64,000 bases of DNA, from assembly GCF_020497125.1 (NCBI RefSeq), contig NC_059077.1:24684840-24748839 (forward strand). The letters are read 5' to 3'. Position numbers and translations under genes: made by a program. This stretch comes from Mauremys mutica (taxonomy: Eukaryota; Chordata; Testudines; Geoemydidae). The notes below the pieces were generated by a model that had not been told where the DNA came from, did no database searches, and saw only the letters and a list, made by a program, of their open reading frames with translations. Below, piece after piece: positions 1 through 10,098 of the stretch (the first letter of the stretch is position 1; the number at the start of each line of letters is the position of its first letter).

Positions 1-1364
1 TTAATTCATATCATGTTTAGGATTTTTGGACTGTGGATGGTTTGTACTTGAACACCTTTATATTGTGTCTGTCTTAGTAGTTGCTTATAGATCTTTAAAA
101 ATAACTCTATAGTTTTATATGTGATTTTTTTTAATGTGGGGATTGTTTAGCTTTCTGTCACCAATAAAGAAAATTTCTGCACTTTTTGTTTTAACGGTGT
201 CTGTATATTTACTATTTTTTTTTCTCCTCACAATGACCCTGACTCTGTATGTGGCTAGGCAGGCTGCACATGAGGTACTCTTAGCATGGGTAGCAGTGGG
301 TAAGCTGGTAGACTGCGGCTCCTAGATAGCTAGGAAGGGGGAGGAGGGGAAGGTGGTTTGAGTTAATAGGTAAAGGTTAAAAGTGATTAAAAAGAGAAGT
401 AGCTAAGGATTAAAAATTAAGTAATAAAAACAGGGGCAGTTAACTGAACAGGCCCTTTTCTTTCTTTGGGATTTCACACAGGTGCAAAGTTCTGTGCTAG
501 CAAATCACGAAGAAGGAGCCAATGATGGCTAGATGGAGGGGTTGTTGAGGATACTGTTGGGGAGGAGAGTGTAAATAAGTGTTCTAATCATACTCCTAAC
601 TGATTAATTTGTTTGCATATTTGTATACCTTTCTCCATCCTTCTGTCTATCTCTTTATATATTTTAAGTTCTTTGAGGTGAGGGCTGTCATCATATGACT
701 GTACAATACCTAGCACTAAAAATTACAGGAGTTGCTGGTATCAACCCCTATATTTAGTTCACTGTACACTTTCCATTATGAAAGATTCTTGCACCTTTTT
801 TGAGATTCTTTAGCGTGTTCATTGTTTGTAGCAGGCCTTTGAAATTCAACAAGAAGAAAGCATTGGTTTGAAGAGGTGCCTTTTCTTTGTGCTATGCAAT
901 TCCATTTAACTATAGCGTAGTTACAAACGATTTGCCTTTTTCCATCTCTTGCTTGAGTAATAACTGAACACACATTCTAAAGAGCAAAGCCCAGGCCACC
1001 AAAAAAACTCTCAGTACCACCTCCAATGAACATTGCACTGAGAAACACCTGGGAGCTGTCAGAACAGCTGTAGCAGTTGGGGTCAGGAGGAAAAAGCAGC
1101 CCTAGACTGGGCTCCCCACTCGCCAACCGACATGTTCCTACTGTCTCATTTCCCCCTCTTCTATCCCTGTAAAGGTAACCTGTGGGCCAGGAGCCTTCCT
1201 CAGCTTCTCGGATTGGGGGAAAGAGCCAGGCCAACCATTGTCAACCCCACCGCACCCATAATATGGTGCTAGCAGCCCTTTCCCTCATCACCTCCAGTCC
1301 CTGACAGAGTAATAGCCTTCTGTTGCAGTCAGCTAGTACAGTTATTGCTATCATTAAAGTGGTA

Positions 1365-1700
1365 GGTACAGGTGCCGGCTTCCTCCTTTCCCTGCGGGTG
1401 CTCAACCCCAGGCCTCGCCCCCACTCCACTCCTTCTCCCAAGGCCATGCCCCCACCCCTCCTTTCCCTGCCCCGACCTCGCATCTTCTCACCTCATTCTG
1501 CCCTTCCCCAAAGCGTGCCCTGCCCTCGCTCCTTCCTCTCCCCTGCAGCGCCTCCTGCATGCTGTGGAACAGTTTATCAGCAGGCAGGGGGTGCTGGGAG
1601 GGAGAAGGAGGAGTTGATCGGCTGGGCCACCAGCAGGCGGGAGGGCTGTGGGGGAGGAGGGGAAGCTGGCTGCTGGTGGGTGCTAAGTGCCTGTGGGAGT
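1365..1700. repeat. GC-rich repeat, probably a non-autonomous DNA transposon piece
   Basis: The base composition jumps from AT-rich intron to strongly C-rich and then G-rich sequence. The layout is pyrimidine-rich on the left (about 1380-1550) and G-rich on the right (about 1580-1690), as expected of an element with partly complementary halves. Long open frames on both strands here reflect the lack of A/T-rich stop codons and resemble no protein. I recognise the style from other turtle repeats but cannot name the family, and no target-site duplication was found. Confidence 0.4.
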
Positions 1701-4083
1701 AGGTCTGTCCTGCAGTGCTGAAGGTTCAGAGTTCCAATCCTGCTAATGAATGATGTGTGGGGAGGGGGTTACATTTGTACACAAAATGTATTTTTACTTT
1801 TAAAAATAACCTGGGAAATTACATACCAAAAAGCTGTGTTGAAAGAAAGTAGCTTGAGGTTTGTAAAGTCAAATACTCTAAAATTGGAAAATTCTACAAT
1901 TGCAGTTGCCAAAGTACAGTCTTAGTTCTGCTCTCCTTGTGCATCTGCATTGTGATACAATCTTTAATTACAATCACATACTATTTTTTTCCATAGAACC
2001 CCTCGTTATTGAGAGTGCAGGATGGAAACAAGGCAGGATTAAGGTTGCACTGGCATCCTTAAATCTGGCATTTTTAAACTTTAAAGTTTTAAAGTATAAC
2101 CTAAAAATTCTTTTAACATAATTTTTTGTTATGTAACTGTACTAGAAAGCTGCATCATGTTAAAGTTCCTGGTATGTTATTGTCCAGGGCTTGAAATTTT
2201 TTTTGTTTTTAATACCTTTCTTCCCATCTCGACTTAACTACACTTTTTCTTGTTGTTTACTAGGTGCATCTTTTCTTGCATTAGTCTGTATCTTCTCATT
2301 TATTTTTCTTCACCTTTTTGTTCAGTATCACCTTCTTTTTTATATTTGCTCTGCCATTTCTTCATCCTCCCAAATCTCTATCAATACTTGTTGTCTTTCT
2401 ACAACAGAATATGTAGAAATCATACAGGCACAGTAGGATTAAAAACAACCATATTTACTGAATATATGCAATGTGCAAAACCTAGTTGCATATACAAACT
2501 ACAGTTTTGGCTGGTTACTGGTGGCTTTATTTTGCATACCATACACTACACCTTGTCCTTTAAGAAGCAAAAACTCCTTGCTGCCAGCTAATGGAGTGTG
2601 CTGTCATTGGATAATATGCAGGATTTTATCTTTGTAGTTTCTGAAAAGTAGGTGTCTGAAACATAAAGCTTTACCATCTCCCGCATATATGTCCTGAAAG
2701 ACCTTATGGTGGCTGGGGGAGGGGGAATTTTGTCTCTGTTCTTCACTCATACTCCAGAGTTGGCTGCTATAAGAGCGAGGTAGCTGCTAAACTAACTCTG
2801 TTTTTGGGTCCTCCTTCCCAGTTAATATCTACGTTACGCTTGGCTATTATGGTGGCAGGCGCTGGTGAAGCATCTAAGTTGATAATGTCTGTCTCTGATA
2901 CTTATAGCTTTTCTAGCCTCCAGTGAAAATTTACAGATTTTTTTTTTGGTGTGTTTTTGTTTCAGTGCAGTTTATAAGGTTCCCAATAATAGCAGGGGAA
3001 ACTGACAAAGGTCTAGTCAGTTTTCACATATCTGCAGTTTGGGAAAGCAAGAGACACCAGGAGATATCTACAGATTTGGGAAGACAGCATTCTGTTATTT
3101 TACACTTAGTTCAAATTTGAAAAGTCATCTTTGCGTACTAACTTAATTGTTGTAATGAAAATTTAGATTTTGAAACAGTTGGTAGCATTTGTCTGGAAAA
3201 AGTTTCCTATTTATTGTGGACAAGGGAATTTTTCAAGCCAGCTATTGTAAAGCTAAGTAACTGCTAAAATTCTGTGCAAAGTGGCATCCAGTTCAAGTAA
3301 AGAACCTCAAGTAACATTTGAGTTTTTGAAGATTTTTGTGTCCCCGTTTAAAGAAAACCAAACCATATCCGTGTGCACCAGTTTCCTTTACTAAGTTTCT
3401 GTACCTCTGCAGCATTGTACTTGCAATAAACAAATGTAACTCAGTGGTAGAAAAGATGAGATGGTAACAGGTGCAGTAAAGGAAGTTAACTTGCTGTCAG
3501 TTCTGTTTAACCTCAGTGTTAATATTTTTCAAAAAGAATTCCATGCGCTGTGCTTGAGAAACTTTATTACAATGAAAATTGCATTAAGTAAACTTCATAC
3601 CATACCATTCCATTTCCTTATCTTACTCAGATTTGTGAATTCGTACTAGACAACCACAATATCCGATACAATAGTTGCTACTGCAAATGAAAGTGAGGGC
3701 GTGCATAAAAGTTGATCACTGAGAAAATGACTAAAGTGGAGATGGGCGGGCTTATGTGTATATAAAGTACATGAAAAAAGATTTCCAAAATGTAATAATA
3801 GCCCTGCAAATCATATTTTGAACATCTTCAATAGACCACATAAAATTTATACTTTTCATTCTGTTTTAATAATTATTTTACCAGACACATTTTAAAAATT
3901 TGTTGTTGTTGATTTTAAAATCCCAGTGTTCTTTTCCTAATAGGAGACATGCAATAGGTCATAGTTATCCAAGTAAACAAAGATGTATTAAAATCAGTGG
4001 AGTTTTATATAGTATTCATTGCATTCCCTTTACATATAATGTAATTGGGACTTGGAAAATTGCCATGTGACAACAAGCTAGAA

Positions 4084-4393
4084 CAGGGGTCAGCAACCTT
4101 TCAGAAGTGCTGTGCACAGTCTTCATTTATTCACTCTAATTTAAGGTTTCGCGTGCCAGTAATACATTTTAATGTTTTTAGAAGGTCTCTTTCTATAAGT
4201 CTATAATATATAACTAAACTATTGTTGTATGTAAAATAAGTAAGGTTTTAAAAATGTTTAAGAAGCTTCATTTAAAATTAAATTAAAATGCAGAGGCCCT
4301 GGACCGGTGGCCAGCACTCGGGCAGTGTGAGTGCCACTGAAAATCAGCTCATGCGCAGCCTTTGGCATGTGTGCCATAAGTTGCCTACCCCTG
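4084..4393. mobile_element. hAT-type non-autonomous DNA transposon (310 bp)
   Basis: The element begins caggggtcagcaacct and ends in the inverted form (gttgcctacccctg), giving about 15 bp of imperfect terminal inverted repeat. It is flanked by a perfect 8-bp target-site duplication, agctagaa, at 4076-4083 and 4394-4401. Eight-bp duplications and CAGGGGT-type ends are typical of the hAT superfamily. There is no coding capacity. The interior is AT-rich in the middle and GC-rich toward the right end. Confidence 0.88.
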
Positions 4394-5086
4394 AGCTAGA
4401 AGCTGATGCAAAATATGGGGTCTTGCAATATGGGTTCTGTTGAGAAACCCAAGGCACACTCTTCTCTCCCAACCACTGTAAGGGAGCTCATATGTTGCGC
4501 TTCTCACCAGGGATGGACTCCTTCCTGGATCTTGATGGAAAGCTCCAATCTTTGTATCAGACTTTATTAGTAAATATTTGGTAACCTTCCTTCCATCTTT
4601 TTTTTTCCAACCTCTCTCCCTAAGTGATGACTGTGAAGGGCAGATAAGATTACTCTCTACTTTTCTTGTTATTTTTTCTCCTCATTCTTTGTGTGTGTCT
4701 GAATGTAGGTTTCTTTTTTTCATAGATCAAGGAGTATATGTAGCTAGCCCCTTTCCTATGTGTGTTTTTTTGTTTTGGTTTGTTTCAATCTCTTTTCTCT
4801 AACCCTTTTGTCACCCTTTGGAATGTATTATACTGTGCCTTCGTTGTTGCTTATGGGAAGGGTAGATTAAAACTGGTGTAATCCTTGTAAATATTATAGG
4901 TTCCTCAGTTGAAATTGAAATTATTCCATGAGATTCTTCATTTGATTAGGTTTTTCAATGTTATATATCACAGTGATATCTAAGCACCATGGTATTTTGT
5001 TGCTACTTAATCTTTACAGTGAGTAAAACTTTGGGCAAGCACTTTTTTCAATAATTGAATTTAATGAATATTTAACATTGGCTCTT

Positions 5087-5802
5087 CGAGGAGTATTCCT
5101 ATGGGTGCCCCACTTTCAGTGAATCTGCGCCCCTGCACTTGTAATTGGAGATTTTTAGTAGCAGTGCCCAGTTTGTAGCACACGCGCTGTCCCCATCTCA
5201 CGCTGCCTTATGCAGTTACATGGCACTGTGTTACCAAACCCTCGCCCCCTGTTCCTGCTCTACCACCTTCAGCTTGAGATGAAGCACTTAGCAGTGCCTC
5301 TGTATTTCAGATTCCTCTAGTTTTAACTTTAGAATACCAGTAGTTAGTCAATAGTTAGTTACCCTTCCCAGTTTTTCTTTCCCCCCCCTATTTTAGGAAT
5401 TTAAGTTTCATTTGTTAGGATACCCCTAGTGTAGCATAGTTACCCTCTCTCATGGGAGAAACGCTTGTCTGAGGGGCCTGCCTGGCTCTCTGGGTTTTAA
5501 ACATTGCCTCACCTGCTGCACCGTAATCCCAGTCTCTGACGGGCACTCAATGTGTCCGCTGCCTCGGCGAGACACACAGACCTCAAAAGCATTACCACTG
5601 CTACAACTTGAAAGCATGTGCCAGGAAGGTGAGGGACATGCAGCTAAAACTTTTCATGATGGAGAAGTCTTTATGCCCCACATCCGATCCAGGATCATGG
5701 ACTCCTCCAGGGCGACAGTCTCCTAGGGCAGCATCTGACACAAGTTCTCTTTCACACTCTCAGGGGAAGGAGCATTCTGCCAAGAAGGTGGCAAAAAAGC
5801 AG
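5087..5802 (+). mobile_element. DIRS-type retrotransposon, left-end fragment
   Basis: The left end (cctatgggtgccccac, then a ggagatttttagtagcagtgccca block) matches the left ends near 41.87 kb and 61.19 kb in this window. It is followed by an untranslated leader and, near 5500-5700, a broken gag-like region: a CxxC-type stretch can be read with frameshifts, as in the other copies. The fragment keeps the element's left terminus and lacks reverse transcriptase, RNase H and recombinase. It stops where another DIRS left end begins (about 5803). Assigned to DIRS by comparison with the longer copy at 19.1-24.8 kb and with this family's other ends. Confidence 0.6.
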
Positions 5803-6425
5803 GTTCTTTGAGTGCTTGTTCATGTTGATTCCAATCAGGTGTGCGCACGCTGCGTGCAAGTTTCTGGAAATTTCCCCCTCCAGTGGCTCCTGTCGGGTCG
5901 GCTGTGGAGCCCCCTGCAGTGGTGCTTTCATGGTGCTCAATATAGGACCCCGCCGACCCAGCCCCTCCTCAGTTCCTTCTTACCGCATGTGATGGTTGTT
6001 GGAACTGCGTGCGGCTTGCTTACAAGTTCTACCCACTTCCCCTAGCTTTCTAGTGTAGTTTATCTACTAGTTTATAGTTGTTCTAGATTTTATTAGTTAG
6101 TAATAGTTCTGTTAGGAGTGGGGGGTTCCCCCTCACCCTGACCTTTTCCTTTGGGGACTTTGGGGCATGCCTTGATCCTTGGGGTTCAAGCCCTGCAAGT
6201 CCTGCAATAAGCTCATGCTAATGGGCGACCCCCATGATGCTTGTTTAAAGTGTCTGGGGGAGGCTCTCCAAGCCGATAGGTGCAGGGTTTACAAGGGTTT
6301 TCGACCCCGCTCCTTTTTGGTCCTTGATTTCAGGTTGAAATATCTCCTCATGGAGGTGGCTCTTAAACCACAGTCCACCTCAGTGTGGCAGGACCCACCA
6401 CTGAGCTCCTCGGTGGGGAGCGCGC
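5803..6425 (+). mobile_element. DIRS-type retrotransposon, second left-end fragment with gag-like motif
   Basis: It opens with ttctttgagtgcttgttcat, closely matching the left terminal repeat of the long DIRS copy at 19088. Near 6050-6160 it shares the leader of that copy (short tta/gtt repeats, then the tggggcatgcc block). The frame starting at 6179 contains CKSC, then about 12 residues, then CLKCLGEA and an LLMEVAL segment, the conserved start of the DIRS gag-like ORF1. The ORF runs into a different GC-rich sequence after about 6425, so the element is cut off after the first hundred or so residues. Confidence 0.62.
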
Positions 6426-6439
6426 CGGTGGCAGAATTG

Positions 6440-6725
6440 GCACTGTGGAAGATCTCTGAGCACAGAGACTTGTGGCACTGCTGAGAGGAGGGGTTTGATG
6501 GGACGGTGGGGGCAATCAGGGGACAGGGAGTGGGTGTGTGTGGATGGGGCAGGGCTCCCAGAGGGGCCATCAGGTAACAGGGGGGTTGGATGGGGCAGGA
6601 GTCCCGGGGGGGGGCAGATAGGAGGTGGGGGCTGGGCCACGACCCCCTCTCCTAACCGGCCCTCCATAGAATATATGAAACCCAATGCGGCCCTCCGGCC
6701 AAAATGTTTGCCCGAACCTGCTCTA
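6440..6725. repeat. GC-rich DNA-transposon end fragment
   Basis: A G-rich low-complexity stretch (about 6500-6640) leads into gcggccctccggccaaaatg and ends gcccgaacctgctc, which resembles the end of a hAT-like element (an inverted caggt start). No left inverted repeat or target duplication was found, so this is probably a truncated copy or one cut by the DIRS junction. Confidence 0.3.
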
Positions 6726-7416
6726 GAGAACTAGTGATATGGTGGCATTGCAAGACTCAAAGTTATATTTGAGCAGTTGAGAGGGAAAGGGATTTTTAGT
6801 CACTTTTTTAAACATTATTTTTTATAAACACTTTTTTTTTAAATTTCAGTAATTGAATAACATTTGTATAAATAGAAGTCTTAGTTAAAATATTCAACAT
6901 GTTCCCAATAAGCATTCCAGAGACCTCTTAGAAATCCCCCAGCAAAACTAGGACAAACCAGAGAAGACATTCTTGATGAGTATAAAACCATCAGTAAAAA
7001 AACCCCAATCTTTTCTAGGCTGCTTATTATATATCATAAAGAACTAGAAAAGTCCAGAACGCCAGTTTTTAATAAAATTCTTGGCAGGGAACTTTTAAAA
7101 ACCTGATGGTCCTATTAAGTAATGTCTTGAATAATTAATTTAATTTATAATTAAGGGGTTTTAAAGATGTATCAAAAAGCAGAAGTTTTACAATTTGCAA
7201 AAGCACTTCTGTCCTGACACTCACTTGATAACTCTCAAAGTATTTTTACATTAAACAAACACACCAAAGAAGTTAGCATATAAATTTAAGTGAATTTCTA
7301 CTCTGAGACGTGACTAAAAATTGTTGCTTTGGATTCTATATTTATCTCATATTGACTCCACAGCAAATGTATTCAATTTACCCATAAAGAGATTGTTTAT
7401 TTTCCAATTGTTAAAT

Positions 7417-7600
7417 AATTGGAGATATACCAATCTCCTAGAGCTGGAAGGGACCTTGAAAGGTCATTGAGTCCAGCCCCCTGCCTTCACTAGCAGGACC
7501 AATTTTTGCCCCAGATCCCTAAGTGGCCCCCTCAAGGATTGAACTCACAACCCTGGGTTTAGCAGGCCAATGCTCAAACCACTGAGCTATCCCTCCCGCC
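7417..7600 (-). mobile_element. tRNA-derived SINE, cryptodiran turtle type
   Basis: Read on the minus strand from 7600, it begins ggcgggagggatagctcagt and contains an A box (tagctcagtgg) and a B-box-like segment (ggttgtgagttcaatcc), the split RNA polymerase III promoter of a tRNA-derived SINE. The body includes gggggccacttagggatctg and ends in ggagattggtatatctcc. Three more copies lie at 25972, 27464 and 37418. The family is characteristic of cryptodiran turtles, the main ground for the taxonomic call. Confidence 0.85.
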
Positions 7601-7849
7601 TTGCAAGTCCTTCAACTCAACCTGGGATCTGAGAGTCAAGCTGGAATCTGTTCTTTTAATGTATCCAGATTATGCCCTTGTCTTTAGTGGAATTGTAAAG
7701 TTGTAACTCCTTGAAACTCAGACAATTCTGTTATAAGAGGAGTAGACTCCAATTCCCTCCATCATAACTGTGGTGGCTCTGTGTAGCTAGCGTGCATGAG
7801 CCATCGAGAACCATTTAGTTCTCTCCCTTCTCTTCATGTGTCAGTGTAG

Positions 7850-8000
7850 TAATGCCTGCATCTGTAATTTTCACTTCATGCACCTGAGGAAGTGGGTTTT
7901 TTACCCATGAAAGCTTATGCCCAAATAAATCTGTTAGTCTTTAAGGTGCCACCGGACTCCTCGTTTTTGTGGATACAGACAAACACGGCTACCCCCTGAT
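7850..8000 (+). repeat. Fragment of a widespread sauropsid repeat (family uncertain)
   Basis: The segment contains gaagtgggttttttacccat, ctgttagtctttaaggtgcc and, at its end, acacggctaccccctga. The same three blocks recur, in the same order and better preserved, in the repeat that runs off the window at 63846-64000. I suspect a Penelope-like element tail but cannot prove this without a library search. Confidence 0.5.
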
Positions 8001-8006
8001 TTAGTT

Positions 8007-8228
8007 CAAGGGTTCTCAGACTGGGGGTCGGGACTTCTTAGTAGGTCGTGAGGTTATGTGGGGTGTCATGAGCTGTCAGCCTCCATCCCAAATCCTCTTT
8101 TGCCTCCAGCATTTATAATGCTGTTAAATATATAAAAAAGTGTTTTTAGTTTTTAAGGGGGAGGGAGGTTGCACTCAAAGGCTTGCTATGTGAAAGAGAT
8201 CACCAGTACAAAAGTTTGAGAACCACTG
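8007..8228. mobile_element. hAT-type non-autonomous DNA transposon (222 bp)
   Basis: The left end caagggttctcagactgg and the right end agtttgagaaccactg are inverted copies of each other. The flanks are atttagtt (7999-8006) and atgtagtt (8229-8236), a 7-of-8 match to an 8-bp target duplication as expected for hAT. The interior contains gggtcgggacttctta and a run of A/T. There is no coding capacity. Confidence 0.82.
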
Positions 8229-9956
8229 ATGTAGTTAGTAAGGACTGGTATAAACACAAAAGTTGTACTGCTTTAACTATACTGGTATAGTTAAAGTAAA
8301 ATAATATCCCTACTATGGGTACAGCTAGACTGCTATAAAGATGCTTATATTGGTATAATTTATTCCTGTACAGGAAGGGGAATAAGATATCTGTATAAAG
8401 GTGTCTTATACTGATATATAATTGTATTTACGCTAGGGTTTGTACTAGTATAACTATTGGGGAAAAAAATCACAACCCTAACTGAAACAGTTATACCAGT
8501 ATAAAAACTGTATAGACTAGGCCTGAAACAAGCAGATATGACTGGGTACATGTGAGTAAGAAGGTGCCATTTTTATATAATTACTTTTCATTGGAGAACT
8601 ACATTTCGAAACAGACTGTTTAATCAAGATGTCAGTTGTAACATTCAGTTGCAGGTTCTGTTTTTGGGGTGGTTTATATGTAAATATTGATAAACTTGAA
8701 TGCTGAGGGTTGCTGCTGTTATAAAGAATTCACTGTATTGATAAACAGCTTAACAATGATTTCTTTAAATGTAAACTGGACTAGTGTTCTTTAGGGCTGG
8801 ATTGATATCTCTGAAGATGGTTTCTATTAATTTATAAAATATGCAGAGAGAGTGAGTGTGCAGGCTTCTCCCAGCATCCTGCAAAATGCCTCAACCCAGA
8901 CCTGAAGGAACCATCTCTAGAGCTATGAGGATGGCTCACTTTCCATTCCCAGTGAATCTTTGGGGTCTATGCTTAGATTATCAAGAGATGTCCGGAGTAA
9001 TAGGTTTGGGTTTTTTGTTTTATTTCCAAATAGTGGACACCTCATCTGTGACAACTAACTCATTTCATTTAAGGCTCCAAACAGCATTCAGATGAAAACT
9101 TTCAGTATTTACCAATCTGAATTAGATTTGAGGCAGTGACCTAGAAGTGAAAGATTTTACTAATCCATTGAGCTATCCTCCTAATGTTACCGTATATAAT
9201 TGTATAGAAGTTCCTTAGACATTACCACAGATCTGCTAAGGAGAAGTTTTCGACTGAAAGAGAATATGTGCATTAGCAGAACAGTGTTTAGGCCTGAACT
9301 TTTCATTTGTAGTTAGATTAAGGTGCTATATCTGCCCTTGGTTCCTCTGCTAACTTTAGTAGTTAAACATCACACTTTCCTGTTTTGTAATGTTGCTTTA
9401 CCCTATTATTGTCTGGAAGATCCCCACAAATTGGAAACTGACCATACAGGGTAAATACTGAAACTAACTAGGCATAAAGTGCCCTCAAGTGCAAAGTGAA
9501 CAGATTTTTTTCATTAATCTTTCAATTACAGTCATTTTAGGTCATTTGTTCACAAGATCAGGTATAACAGTTTTTATGCATCAAATGTTTGATACTTAAA
9601 AGAATATCAGTGAATGAAATGTTAACAGTTTGCTTGCTAGTGTATAAATTGAGCAACAGTTTCCTTTGTAATAAAATCCTTAGGAGAAGCATGCCTTTTT
9701 GATCACTGTTCTGTCATTTGAATAAGCTCACGTGTTAATTGTTCAACCCAGTATTGATGAGATTCATTAGTGGTTTCATACCCTTTATACCAGTATTTCT
9801 TTACTGTTTATTAATAAAGTTGTTTTCTGTGAATAGAAAAGTGCACTAAGGATGATATGAACTGTTCATGCTTCGTTGTAACTTTATAATCCTTTTGAAT
9901 TCCAAGTAGCTTTAAGCAAATTGAATTTTTGTTTGGTTTTTGTTTGCTTTTTGTAG

Positions 9957-10034
9957 TGTTTGGGAGATGGAAAGAAATGATAGCTGGCACATGAACTAAA
10001 ATATCTGTGTAGGCACCCATCCCAGAGCTTCAGG
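9957..10034 (+). promoter_or_regulatory. NIPBL: NIPBL exon 2 leader with two short upstream ORFs
   Basis: A long T-rich tract ending in ctttttgtag at 9956 marks the acceptor, leaving 78 bases of 5' UTR before the start codon. Two overlapping upstream ORFs lie in it: 9967-9999 (11 codons including stop, with a second in-frame ATG at 9991) and 9977-9994 (6 codons including stop). Both end before the main start at 10035. Upstream ORFs of this kind often lower translation of the main frame; that they do so here is inference. An alternative acceptor (tgtgtag at 10012) has a poorer pyrimidine tract. Confidence 0.6.
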
Positions 10035-10098
10035 ATGAATGGGGATATGCCTCATGTTCCCATCACTACTCTTGCAGGGATTGCTAGTCTCACAGACC
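10035..10098 (+). CDS. NIPBL: NIPBL coding exon 1 (exon 2): start of cohesin loader subunit
   Basis: This is the first coding exon of NIPBL, the vertebrate Scc2 that, with MAU2 (Scc4), loads cohesin onto DNA in the nucleus and stimulates its ATPase for loop extrusion. It encodes residues 1-21 plus the first base of codon 22. The translation begins MNGDMPHVPITTLAG, which I recognise as the invariant NIPBL N terminus; this segment inserts into the TPR superhelix of MAU2. The start is the first ATG giving the known protein start, in good context (aggATGa). The donor at 10099 is gtaagt. The 64-base length matches the human exon as I remember it. Loss of one copy of the human gene causes Cornelia de Lange syndrome. 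Confidence 0.97.

Larger units (their letters stand above)
1..9956 (+). other. NIPBL: NIPBL intron 1, 3' part
   Basis: This stretch precedes the strong splice acceptor at 9955-9956 and is inferred to be the last part of intron 1, because NIPBL starts with a non-coding exon upstream. No open frame here resembles a host protein. Recognisable content is a GC-rich repeat near 1.4-1.7 kb, a hAT-like element at 4.1-4.4 kb, two joined DIRS left ends at 5.1-6.4 kb, a GC-rich element end at 6.4-6.7 kb, a SINE at 7.4-7.6 kb, a repeat fragment at 7.85-8.0 kb, and a second hAT-like element at 8.0-8.2 kb. From about 8237 to 8535 there is AT-rich sequence with repeated 'ggtata' and 'tatacc' motifs that looks like another short DNA-transposon remnant but was not delimited. 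In 1-1360, 1750-4080 and 8540-9950 I see nothing beyond AT-rich intronic sequence. Confidence 0.7.

Noticed and set aside
1323..1721. Overlapping long open frames on both strands
   Set aside because: Pure GC-rich composition; proline/arginine-rich nonsense with no domain, no splice context and no similarity to a known protein.
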